From Symsagittifera roscoffensis (taxonomy: Eukaryota > Xenacoelomorpha > Acoela > Convolutidae), in NCBI RefSeq assembly GCF_963678635.1, contig NC_087070.1:45363467-45427466 (forward strand): 64,000 nt of DNA, given 5' to 3'. Position 1 is the first letter of the stretch; every line of letters begins with the position of its first letter. The notes under the pieces are model-generated. The model was not told the DNA's origin. It was given only the letters and a program-made list of their open reading frames with translations, and did not search any database. The translations under genes and the position numbers were made by a program. Shown one piece after another: positions 19,015-29,944 of the stretch.

Positions 19015-21595
19015 ATGACATCGGTTGGCCCAAGAATAACAAAGAAGAACTTTTCAGTGAGCATGGTCAACACAAGGAGTACTAAAGAGAACAAGATGAA
19101 AGAGGGCGCGGACGGGAAACAAACGGAACCCGCCATTGAGATTGACCTAGAAACACCAGACCAGAGTGTTGATGAGGTGGAGAAGAAGACGACGGAGTCG
19201 ACACCGATGTCGAATGCAGAGGAACAAAATCAAAAGTCGATGGAATTCTCGCCGATAGACACTGTGGAGGACACAACGGACAATACGCCAGAAACAGTGA
19301 AGGTCGAGTCTCAAGTAAAAAGAACATCCTTTACAGAAAGGATAGCAATGATGGTCGGAATGAAATCAAGAGACATAGTGACGGGAGAACCGAAAGCCGA
19401 GAAAGGCAAAACATTTAGAACGATTTCCACGATAACGACAGCGGCCAACCAAGACGACAACCACGTTAAACAGGGGGCAGCAGCCAACAATATGGCAAAA
19501 GCTGACCATGAAACAACAACTTCTCTTGAGCCGGGCAATCTGATGGCAAAACTAGATAAGATCGACAAGAAACTAAAGCACAGCGAGGAGGATAGAGAGG
19601 TGATAAAGAAGGAATTAAGATACAACAAACACGAGTACCTGGACAACTATTTCAATCTGGCGAGGGCGACAGAGGAAAAGCTTCAGAAGATGTCAGACAA
19701 GGTAGAGGCAACTAATGGAGAGCGAGACAAGAACATCAAAAAAGACATCCAAGAGATGAAGCAACGGTATGACGCAGTGAACTGCCAGTTGGGGAGTCTG
19801 AAAACGAGAATGAACACCATGAGGAGAGACCAGGCTGAGAGTTCTTGTGCCATACAGGCAAAACTAGATGCCATCTTGAGAAACTCTACATCACAGGACA
19901 GACCGGGAATGGATCGAACGCAAGGTAACAGAGTTGATTTTATGGAACCACAACGGAACAAAAGGCAGTCAACACCGTTACCATTACCCAGGGATGCAGC
20001 GAGCACAGCACCGGGAGGGGCCAAGACACCTATGAAAAGTGGAACCGCAAATACGACGGGTGGTCCAGGTGATTCCACGACTTACAATAATGCGGGAGCT
20101 GATGCCATGACATGTGCAAGCACCTGGGAGATGATGAATAGAACATTGGAAGCGTTCGCCACGAGGAACACTGAATTGAGTGAGAGAGGAGGTGGCAAAT
20201 CCAGGAAGACCTTCAAGAAGCCAAAAGAATTTAAGGATGACTCAGACGGATGTATCGATACCTGGGTAGAAGTCATGAGACTACATTTGGAACAGGACAA
20301 CTTGAACGACGAGAGACAAGCCTGCACAGCGATACTCAGTAACTTAGAAGGCACGGCATTGAAATGCGTAGTTGCAAAGAAGGAAGAGGAATGCGACACA
20401 GCGGACAACATCTTCGAGATATTGTTGAATCGATTCGGGTCGGGCATGAAGGGTCACCAAGCGATGATGAGATTTGAAAAGAGAAGACAGAGGGACGATG
20501 AATCAATTGATCGGCTCCTAGATGATCGCGAGAGCTTGAGAAGAAGGAGTGACCCTGAAGAATCAACAAACAGAAAGAACTTCAGCATTGCCTCGAAATT
20601 TATCGATGGGGTAAAAAGTGGCGACTTGAGGTCAATGTTAGCAACGTACTATACACTGTCGAAATATAGTGCACCGACTCCTGAAGAAATGAGACAGAAG
20701 TCAAGAGAGTACATGCTAATGAAACCCAAGAAGTACTCGTACTCGGAGAACAGGAACATTCGAGGGGGGAGTCAACCACAGGGGTCGTCATGGTACAAGC
20801 CTAGAGATGATATGGACAAACGTAGGTCATGCGCAAACTGCTGATCAGCGGATCATCATGTGGCGGATTACACAACATACAAACGGCATGAAGAGTCTTG
20901 GATATGCACCCGATGAGGAAGATATGAGCCAGATGGAAGAACACGAGTATTATAGTGGCTTGATCATCAGGATAGGTGCTAGATGTTTCTTCTCTAATCA
21001 AGAGGGGCACTTCAGGATGGACTGTCCTTTGTTTTGGGAGGCAGTAAAAAACCAGAGTCACCCCAAGCATAAGTTGACCTTAGCTAGGGTGCAGAACCAG
21101 AGAAATAGACAAACTGAGTTTGAAACAAAAAATTCGGAAGCACCGAATGCGGAACTGCCAACGAAGACAGTGAAAACTGTAACGCAGGTCAACAGTGCAA
21201 TAGAGGCCACGGCCAAGAATGCCCTAGAAATAAATTATGAAAAGGCGGCGACAGAGTCTATCAACAAAGTAAAACAGGACCTAGCGACGAAGGAAATAGA
21301 GCAACGATTGAAACAGGAGATCGAAAAGCAGAAAATAAATGAGACGATCGGCGGGTCAGTAGCAGGGTCGACAAAGATTGGAAATTGCAACACTCTGAAA
21401 ATGGTGACGGGAAAGCCATTCGGCATAACAAAAATCGAAGCCAGGATAATGTCAATAATCACCGTGGGCGGCCATGAAGTAACGAGGAACTTGAACGAAC
21501 CAAGCGATCAGAAAATAATGCACATTGATGTAAACGCAGACTACTTGAGTGCGATAAGCCCACAGACGACGTCTAGAGCGTTGAGACACTACTAG
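19015..21595 (+). pseudogene. Element B gag (module 3), the most complete Gag in the window
   Basis: ATG 19015 opens about 610 codons: acidic N-terminus, coiled coil, Pro/Thr linker, and a capsid-like domain of the Ty3/gypsy Gag type (DTWVEVMRLHLEQ, ILSNLEGTALKC, LLNRFGSGMKG, ASKFIDGVKSG). It then reaches the first zinc knuckle, where GGA has become TGA at 20842. A 2-base loss at about 20884 shifts frame; the second frame (20807-21595) continues with a damaged second knuckle (Cys to Ser) and runs on without interruption into the protease lead-in, ending at 21595. Upstream, an in-frame TAA at 18769 limits any extension through the minisatellite. Confidence 0.88.
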
Positions 21596-23510
21596 AGTAT
21601 GACATGATAGAAGCATCCAAATCACCGTGGGCGTGTGGAGTAGTGATGGCAAAAAAGAAAGGCGACCAATTGAGGTTTTGTTGTGACTTTCGATACCTGA
21701 ACTCCGTCACGGTGAAAGATGCCTATCCCATACCTAGGACTGATGAGAGCCTCTCGAAGTTAGGTGATGCAAAATTTTTTACGACACTTGATTTAGTTTC
21801 GGCCTTTTGGCAGGTCCCGTTGAGGAAGCAGGACAGAGACAAAACAAGGTTCGCCTGCGAGTTGGGGCAGTTTCAATAGGAACGGATGCCGTTTGGTCTT
21901 TGCAATGCCACGGCTACATTTCAACGGTTGATGGCACATGCATTGATAGGTGTGACAAAGAAGTATGGCAACCTGGTAATGTGCTACGTGGATGACGTGG
22001 TAATAGCGACGCCTACACTGGAAGATCACATCGAGCGACTGGAAGAGGTATTTGCATGCATGAAGAGGTCGGGGCTAAAGTGCAAACCATCAAAGTGCGA
22101 AATACTCAAGGATTCGATAAAATATTTGGGGAGGATGGTGGACAGGCACGGCATCAGACCAGATCCAGATGCAGTTGAAGCAGTGCTATTTTGGAAATCG
22201 CCAAAAACGGAACACCAGTTGATTAGCTTCTTGGGTTTTGCGAACTATCACAGATAATTCATCAAGGGTTACGCGGATAAAGTATACCCGATTCAACAAT
22301 TAATGAGACACAAAGGCAAAAATTTCAGGTGAAACAACGCAGCTGAAGAATCATTCCAGAGAATGAGCAAAGAGTTGTGCGAGGCACCAGTTTTAGGGAT
22401 GCCAACGGAGAAAGGGATCTACGTAACGGATACGGATGCGTCGGTAGTCGCGATTTCTGGAATTCTCCATCAAGACCAGGAATTGAACGGGAGGACAGTC
22501 TTGAGAACAATAGCATACGAGAGCAAAGTCTTGAGTGATACGGAAATGAAGTATGGATTAGTGATTTCCGTATTTCAACGGTTGATGGCACATGCATTGA
22601 TAGGTGTGACAAAGAAGTCTGGCAATCTGGTAATGTGCTAGGTGGATGACGTGGTAATAGCGACGCCAATACCGGAAGATCACATCGATCGATTGGATGA
22701 GGTGTTTGCATGCATGAAGCGGTCGGGGCTAAATTGCAAACCATCAAAGTGCGAAATACTCAAGGATTCGATAAAATATTTGGGGAGGATGGTGGACAGG
22801 CACGGCTTCAGACCAGATCCAGATGCAGTTGAAGCAGTGCTAACTTGGAAATCGCCAAAAACGGAACACCACTTGATGAGCTTCTTGGGTTTTGCGAACT
22901 ATTAAAGAGAATTCATCAAGGGTTACGCGGATAAAGTATACCCGATGCAACAATTAATGAGACACAAAGGCAAGAATTTCAGGTGAAACAAAGCAGCTGA
23001 AGAATCATTCCAGAGAATAAAGAAAGAGTTGTGCGAGGCACCAGTGTTAGGGATGCCAACGGAGAAAGGGATTTACGTACCGGATACGGATGCGTCGGTA
23101 GTCGCGATTTCTGGAATTCTCCATCAAGAACAGGAATGGAACGGGAGGACAGTCTTGAGACCAATAGCATACGGGAGCAAAGTCTTGAGTGACACGGAAA
23201 TGAAGTACGGGGCGCCGAAAGTGGAGATGTTCGCGGTGGTTAACTTTGTCGAGAAATATAGAGCATACCTAGGCAGTGAGCCATTCAAGCTGCAAGTCGA
23301 TAACAGGGCACTCAGCTGGCTGAAGACGTACTTAATGGACCAGAGCTACATTGGGAGGTGGACAGTTCGGCTGTACGGGTACAACATGATAATTGAGCAC
23401 AGAACAAGGGACAAACATCAAAATGCCGATAGCTTGAGTAAGAAGACGGAGTTCTACGAGAGACAGGAACAGAGGGAGGCAAATAGGCCAGAAATAAAAG
23501 AGGGCTCACG
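21596..23510 (+). pseudogene. Element B reverse transcriptase and RNase H, with internal duplication; protease deleted
   Basis: Immediately after the gag-pro lead-in the sequence jumps to the RT fingers (M-I-E-A-S-K-S-P-W), so the protease and the start of RT, roughly 1.3 kb, are gone. RT shows F-R-Y-L-N, T-T-L-D-L and Y-V-D-D, with a TAG at about 21877. RNase H begins with T-D-T-D-A-S at about 22430, is cut at K-Y-G near 22557, and RT resumes from F-Q-R-L-M. The second RNase H copy (23029 on) continues to the H-x5-N-A-D block and joins the integrase at about 23510. Confidence 0.87.
21919..23215 (+). repeat. Tandem duplication of about 655 bp in RT-RNase H of element B
   Basis: The block beginning tttcaacggttgatggcaca at 21919 recurs at 22574. 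Both copies run through Y-V-D-D-equivalent sequence to the RNase H K-Y-G. The second copy has a TAG in place of the Tyr codon before V-D-D. Confidence 0.92.
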
Positions 23511-24840
23511 AGATGGCTCGACAAGTCGGCTGGCAAGGATTAAGGAAGTCCTGCGAGAGATGGGCGAAGGCATGCCTAGCATGCCTGCAAGTGAAAGACC
23601 CAAGGAAGATGAAGTTTTCACTCAAGTCCGTTGAGAGCTCGGACGTCAACGAAGTCGTGCAAATAGACCACCAAAAGACCTGAATGACAGAGTCAGGATA
23701 TAACCAGATACTAGTCATAACAGAGCACTTCACAAAGCTGGCGAAAGCGGTGCCGTGTCAGACAGTCTCGCAGAGGAAACTTGTGTCCACCTGATAACAC
23801 ATTGGATATCACGTTATGGCTGTCCCATGACATTTCAGTCGGACAACGGCAAAGCCTTCGTGGGGGATTGATGGAGAGGTCTCACACAGCTCAAGCGCAC
23901 TCAACGACCTCCCATCCCCAGACCAACGGGTTGGTGGAGAGGCAGAATGGAACGTTGGTGAACATGCTCAGGGTATACTGCTCGACGTATGTGACGGATT
24001 GGGACAAGTATCTGCGGCAGGTGTTAGGGGCGTACAACAACAGGAATCAGTCCCTTCATGATGTTGACGGGCAAGGAAAGAGCGATGCCCCTGACAATCT
24101 TTTACCCGGAGTACGAAGGGAAAAAGACGTCGCCTCAAGCTCATGTGAAAGAAGCGATCAGGAGACAGCAGGAATTAAACGAGCTCTGCAGGAGGAATAC
24201 TGCGCAGGCACAAATGAGACAGCGCAAGAAATACGATGAGAAGATACTGCAAGCGAAACCATATGCAGTGGGCCAGTTTGTGTGGGTCTTCCAAAATATC
24301 ATACCTCCCAAAGGTACAAAGAAACTACTCAAGAAATGGAGAGGACCTTTTCATGATAACGGGGTGCACCAGCAAGCACGGTTTGAGACATTATGAAAAC
24401 TTGAAACCTCATGTCTCATCGCCAGAAGACTGGTGCATACCGCAGAACATGAAGGGGCTCGAGTACCTATTGGTGGAACCAGCTTGCGAGGCGAATGAAA
24501 AGGCAGCAGAGAGAAAAACGATGGCAACGAGGGCTAGAGTTTGGACGACAATGAAAAATAGAAGCGGATTCAGAGGCAGAAATCTTTGTGAAAGAAGACT
24601 GGAACGATCCGGAGCAGGACGAGGTGCCGAAGTGGACGGAACCAGACTTGCCGATGACGACAGGAACCAGGAGCGGTAATCGTAAACGGACAGGCATGAG
24701 GTACAATAGGTACGGAAATGACTTCTTAATTGATAAGATAAGGCCTGATGAATTGGGCAAGGAGTTACAGGGTGTGGGCGAATTGGTGGCAGACGATGAA
24801 TGACAACTCATCAACGACAGTGAACACTACCCAAAGGAGG
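23511..24840 (+). pseudogene. Element B integrase, frameshifted, linker deleted
   Basis: RNase H joins directly to the end of the zinc-finger region (ggattaaggaag at about 23538), so the acidic linker and most of the HHCC finger are missing. The core keeps Q-I-D-H (about 23660), Q-S-D-N-G (about 23834) and N-G-L-V-E-R (about 23930) in changing frames. The GPF module lies at about 24335-24350, and the acidic tail ends at 24803 with a TGA. Confidence 0.82.
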
Positions 24841-25730
24841 ACTACTCCACACCAGAACAAGAAACAGATCTGGATCAGATCGAGATAGAGAGGAGGGAGA
24901 ACACGAACCTGAGAATACTAGAGTGTATGCGTGGTGTCAAGAGCGAGGAAGATGATGGGCTAAGCGTCCAGCAGGTCGACGTGTCAGCAGAACAACATAT
25001 GAAAACGGAGGATCCCCTCTTTGGTTGGACAGCAACCGACAAGCCGCTAGAAATACCCCCAGATAATTTTGACCCAGCATCATCGACGGGGACGTCGATA
25101 AATATTTTTGTCCGGAAGTGGGGGTAGGACTTACCTACACCAAAAGTTTGAAAAAGAAATTTAAAGAAACTGAGGGAAGTAAGAGAGACCAACGGACTAG
25201 AACTGGGCGAGGAAGAAGCTGAACCTACCATAGGACGAAAGTTCAAAACGAAATTTGAAGTCCCCAATGAATACTCGGAGAACATCCTAATACCAGACAG
25301 CGACTTCATTCTGTCAGACAGGACTAGCGCCATCTGTTTAACGGCGGACTTGAGCTTCAAATCGAGACTGGAGGCCGAAATCAAGAGAGAATACCAGAAC
25401 GTGGAGTTTAGGTTCAGACAGAGACCGGGGCTGGGAGGAATGGCTGCACTTCCCCCATCAGTGGCAGAAGTCCCGGGCAAATACCTGTGCTTTCTAGTGA
25501 CAAGGGTCGATGAAAGGAACACGATAGATCCTGAGCACGTGATGTTAGCACTAAGGAGTCTGAGGGATTTCATGATTGAAAGAGGGATAATGGAGGTCTC
25601 GATGCCAATTTATGACCCAAACAGGGGCAAGTTGAGCCCAAGGGAGTTGTATGCCATCCTACACGTGGTCTTCGCAGAAACAGAGATAATGGTACACCTA
25701 CACAAGAAGAACTACTTGAGTATCGCCTGA
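24841..25730 (+). pseudogene. Element B pol tail and macro-like domain
   Basis: The tail 24841-25127 ends with the conserved stretch D-P-L-F-G-W-T-A-T and S-I-N-I-F-V-R before a stop. After a frameshift the macro-like domain resumes; 25350-25730 gives S-F-K-S-R-L-E, K-Y-L-C-F-L-V-T, a long helix, V-S-M-P-I-Y-D and the final helix-strand, ending at the same stop as in A. The domain itself is intact from the first loop to the end, so B and A agree over its full length. Confidence 0.55.
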
Positions 25731-26222
25731 GCTACGAGTGGATAACGGAGGTCTCGAGTTGGGGGTACATGTGGATCTTGAGTAAGGGTACATGGGGACC
25801 TCGGGGGCAGGTAGATGGATTTTAACGTGATTGGCATGACATTTATAATTTAAACGGTGCTAAAACATTAAATGAATCTGCATGTTCCTAAAAACTTCCA
25901 ATTTATTTATTTTAGAAAAACGGATGGAGGGATAAGGTTTTAAATACAAAAATGGGGGGGTTAGGTTAGGAATATGACACCTTAGTCTAAAAAGTGAATT
26001 TTATTTTCAGATTGATTTGATCAAACCAAAGTTGACGAGTAAAACACACTCATTGGAAAGAGAAAAGAAAGTCTTGAACAAAGTTCACAATCAGAAAAAT
26101 TCGGAAGAGATTTCTCAAGTACTCAAGTTGGTACGTGATTCACGAGTTGGTTCGGTAATTCACCAGTTGGTTCAGTAATTCACGAGTTGGTTGGTGCGCG
26201 AGATAATCTAGAAGTTGTGAAA
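25731..26222 (+). promoter_or_regulatory. Spacer before ORF2 of element B with splice-acceptor motif
   Basis: TTTTATTTTCAG at 25999-26010 precedes ATTGATTTG, and direct repeats of gagttggttcggtaattcac type lie at 26128-26200, just before the ORF2 ATG (26223). It is the reverse-oriented homologue of 3978-4497. Confidence 0.55.
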
Positions 26223-27062
26223 ATGGCATATCGATTTTGGAAGTCCATGCCTGCGGCACTAAAGAGGCCGACGCTCAATGAGTTATACAGGCGTTTGAGG
26301 GACCTGGACTACACCCAAGTGGACGAGAGGATGGCAGTGATGTTGAATGCCATCCTGCAATTAGAGGAGCAAGGCGAGTGCAGGGAATCCGCGACCGAAG
26401 CTGTCTTGATGGTCGGCTACACTACGGAAGGTATATCCAATCAGGAACATACGAGATGGCTATCCTGGAACGTGGATGGAGGGGTGAGAGGATTCGACTT
26501 GGCGAGGAATCCTGGCTTAGGCAACAACACTGGGTACGGCGCGGGAGAACTCCCATTGCCGGTCAGACCGTCAGCAAGATCGGCTAGCCAGTCCACGAGC
26601 AGGCCACCTTCTATGTCGAGAGCCCAGCAAACGGAAGAGACGTATCCTGACCTCAGCAACTTGAAAGGGAACTCTAGAGGGTGCAGAGGGAAAAGAACAA
26701 AGCTAATCTTGACAGGGATAGCGCGAAACTCGAGAGAAATCAAGCGAATCTGGAGAAAGACCAGGCGATCCTTCAGGCGCGTCGTGATCTTGAGATGTTG
26801 AGAGCAGAACACCAACAGGAGCAGAGGGTGCGAGAGAACGCGGCGAATTGCGAGCAGTTGAAGTCGAAACTTGAAAGGATCCAGAGGAGACAACGAGAAC
26901 TCGACCAACAAAAGCAAAAGGAAACCAGGACGTCGGAACGAGCTGTTGCGAGCTCAAAGCCGGAGTCGCGTATGGAGGTGGATGAGGCTTCCAGGTCAAA
27001 GGGGAGATTCAACTTGGACCGTGCGGCTCAAGAACACATAAACGAGGGGCTGGAAGTATGGA
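26223..27062 (+). pseudogene. Element B ORF2: N-terminal domain and coiled coil, cut at the B/C junction
   Basis: ATG 26223 starts the same N-terminal helical domain as in A and C, followed by the Ser/Pro stretch and, after a frameshift at about 26650, the coiled coil (26681 onwards). The frame reaches E-V-W-I-P at about 27062 and then enters antisense sequence of element C, giving about 110 meaningless extra codons. The SGNH domains of B are absent. Confidence 0.8.
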
Positions 27063-27120
27063 TACCAAGCGATTGGACAGGGATCTCGGGTCCCAGGCGA
27101 TTGGACAGGGATCTCGTGGC
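27055..27120. other. Tail-to-tail junction of elements B and C with a short filler duplication
   Basis: B homology ends at gaagtatggatacc. The next bases, agcgattggacagggatctc, are an extra copy of sequence that C has at 27098-27118. The repeat sits exactly at the breakpoint. Confidence 0.8.
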
Positions 27121-27892
27121 AAAGAAAGGGGGCACCGGGGGTGGACCGAAGGTGAACTGGGCCAATTCCAGCAGGTCCGCTTCTAGCGTATTTATATGCC
27201 TCTGGAAGACGCCATTCATCCATTCCACACCTTTAGACCTGTCAAAATGGATGCCATCTGAAGACGCGTCATCCGGGAAGGATCGCTCCATCATGTCTGC
27301 CACATCCAACAACCTGGCTGGGAGCACGCTCCTCTGCTGTATTTGCCTGATTATTTCGTTGATGTTGCGCACCTTCTCATTCATTTCCATCGCATGCTGA
27401 TCGGCCTTCTTATTATAAGGTATGGTGCAAATCGTGAGTGTAGCAGGATCCATCTGAATCCTCAAGGATGCAGCTCATCTTCTCATGTAGCTTCATTACC
27501 TTCCTCGATTCACCTCTGGACACTTCATTGGTTCCCATCATCAGAGTCACCGTGTACATCTTCACCATGTCCAACTTCTCAAGTGATGCCAACATCTGAG
27601 TTGTTGAGGCTCCAGAAAAGCTCAAGACTCCAGTCTGCCAATGCGACTGGATCCGGGTCAGCACTCGTATCTGGCTGTCCCCAATGGTTAAGTGGACCGC
27701 ACCCTCCGGTGTTCTCGGCTGTGCGTAATACTCGGCCCATGACGCGTCATGGAAACAATCCCTTCTCGCCCGCTGAGCCGTGGTCCAACCCATAAGGTTC
27801 TGTCTGTGATACCTGCCATCTGTATTATTTTTGTAACTTGCGTTCACCACACTCCTGACTGGTTGGTCTCTCCAAGTAGGGGGTTGTTCCAC
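27070..27892 (-). pseudogene. Element C ORF2: SGNH hydrolase domain, frameshifted, cut at the junction
   Basis: 27892-27413 carries G-D-S-Q-I-R (block I), S-F-S-G-A (block II) and M-G-T-N-E (block III, Asp to Glu). A short deletion at about 27470 shifts frame. 27465-27070 continues with D-G-I-H-F-D (block V) and the G-P-P-P linker before the break. The upstream residues show a longer N-terminus than element A's first Met, supporting a fusion with the coiled-coil part. Confidence 0.75.
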
Positions 27893-27952
27893 TCTTGTTG
27901 AGTCGTCACGGGTTCCCAGCTGTAACCTGTCGTGTAGTTCCTTGAGACGCGA

Positions 27953-28977
27953 TTAACTCCCGCTATTTTGGCTGCTGCCCGGTGTTGAGCTCGGGGTGTA
28001 TCCCGGTAGTGCTACCTCCATCAGTGGGCGTATTGGTTGCGCCTCCAAACCACGCACGGAGGGCACCGGCTCGGGTGGTATCCACACTTCCAGTCCCTCG
28101 TTGATGTGCTCCTCAGCCGCTCGGTCCAAGTTGAATCGTCCACTGGACCTAGGAACTTCATCCACTTCCATCCGCGACTCTGGCCTTGACCCTGCAGCTG
28201 CTTGTTCTGTGGTCCTGGCTCCCTTTTCCTTTTGACTCGCGAACTCTCGTTGACGCCGCTGGATCTTTTCAATTTCCGACTTCAACTGCTCACAGTTCGC
28301 CTCATTCCCGCGTACCTTCTGCTCCTGTTGGTACTCTGCCCTCATCATATTAAGATCACGCCTCGCCTGATCCCTCTCGAGGATCGCTTGATCTCTTTCC
28401 AGGTTCGCCTGGCCCCTCTCGAGCTTCGCGCAATCCCGGTCAAGATTCGCTTTGTCTCTCTCCCTCTGCGCCCTCTCGAGTTTCGCGCCCTCTCGAGCTT
28501 CGCGCAATCCCGGTCAAGATTCGCTTTGTCTCTCTCCCTCTGCGCCCTCTCGACTTCCTCCGTCTGTTGTGACCGTAACATAGACGGTGGCTTACTCGTG
28601 GACTGGCCCGCAGATCTTGCCGGTGGTCTGGTTGGTAGTGGGAATTCTCCCGCGCCGTTTTCCGTGTTGTTGCTCAAGCCAGGATTTCTCGCCAAGTCGA
28701 ATTCCCTCACTCCTTCATCCACATTCTGGGACAACCATCTGGTCTGCTCTTGATTGAATATCCCCTCTGTCGTGTAGCCAACCATCAAAACAGATTCTGT
28801 CGCTGACTCCCTGCATTCACCCTGCGCCTCTAACTTCAGGATGGCGTTCAACATTACTGCCATCCTCTCATCGGCTTGGGTGTAGTCCAGATCCCTCAAG
28901 CGCTTGTATAGTTCATTGAGCGTAGGTCTCTTGAGCGCTGCAGGCATGAATTTCCAAAAACGATCTGCCATTGTCAA
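27953..28977 (-). pseudogene. Element C ORF2: N-terminal domain and coiled coil
   Basis: Starting at ATG 28977, the N-terminal domain, Ser/Pro stretch and coiled coil of ERDQANLERD type continue to about 27953 and include the E-V-W-I-P block. A 74-bp tandem duplication (28421-28568) in the coil shifts frame once. The coil is thus repetitive at both DNA and protein level. ORF2 in all three elements shares this start. Confidence 0.75.
28421..28568. repeat. Tandem duplication, 2 x 74 bp, in the coiled coil of element C ORF2
   Basis: gagcttcgcgcaatcccggt occurs at 28421 and 28495 with the following sequence repeated. A 74-bp step is not a multiple of three, so the reading frame breaks here. Confidence 0.9.
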
Positions 28978-29409
28978 AATTTTAAGATGATCTCACGTGT
29001 CAACCAACTTGAGAACTACCTTACAAACCAACTTGAGAACTACCTTACCAACCAACTTGAGAACTACTTGAGAATTGTCTCCCTTCACTGTCGCTGATCG
29101 TGAACTTGTTCAAGATCTTCTTTTTTTTTTCAAATGAGTGCAGCTAGGTCGTCAACTCAATTTTACAAATCAATCTGAAAATAAAATCCATTTTTAGAAT
29201 AAAATGTTCTGCTCCTAACCTAAACCCCCCTCATTATTGTGTTTAAAACATAATCCCTCCATTTATTTCACTAAAATAATTCAATTTGAAGTTTTAAGAG
29301 CATGCTGATTCTTTTCATCTTTTAGCACTGTCAATTCTCTAATTTTTAATTGACATGCCAATTGCGTTAAAATCCATTTACCTGCTTCGCGCCCCAATAT
29401 ACCTAACTT
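28978..29409 (-). promoter_or_regulatory. Spacer before ORF2 of element C with splice-acceptor motif
   Basis: On the minus strand TTTTATTTTCAG lies at 29186-29175 before ATTGATTTG. Direct repeats of ccaacttgagaactacctta type lie at 28999-29065. No ORF is conserved. Confidence 0.55.
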
Positions 29410-29877
29410 GAGAATCCCATGTATCCAACTCGACCCCGGTCTCTGTCTAAATAGAAACTCCACGTTCTGATATTCTCTTTTGAAGTGGGCCTCTAGTCTA
29501 GATTTGAAGCTCATATCCGCCGTTATACAGATCGCGCTAGTCCTGTCTGACAGAATGAAGTCGCTATCCGTGATCAAGATGTTCTCCGAGTATTCATTAG
29601 TTATTGAAAATTTTGTTTTGAAATTTCGTCCTATGTTGGGCCCAGCCTTTTTCTGATCCAGTTCCAATCCGTTGGTGTCGCTCACTTCTCTGAGTTTCTT
29701 TATCATCAAATTTTTGGTGTGGGTAAGTCCTAACCCCATTCCCCGGACAAAAATATTAATCGACGTTCCCGTCGATGATGCTGGGCCTAAATTATCTGGG
29801 GGTATTTCGAGCGGCCTATCGGTTGCAGTCCAGCCGAAGAGGGGATCTTTCGTTTTCAAGTGTTTTTCTGCTGACAC
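29410..29877 (-). pseudogene. Element C pol tail and truncated macro-like domain
   Basis: One open frame carries D-P-L-F-G-W-T, S-I-N-I-F-V-R, then N-I-L-I-T-D-S-D-F and A-I-C-I-T-A-D of the macro-like domain, without the frameshifts seen in A and B. It therefore supports a fusion of the domain to the Pol C-terminus. After F-R-Q-R-P-G (about 29430) the second half of the domain is deleted and unrelated codons follow. Confidence 0.6.
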
Positions 29878-29944
29878 GTCGACCTGCTGGATTCTTTGCT
29901 CTTCAATTATTTCGCTCTTGACATCTCGAATTCATTCCAGTATT

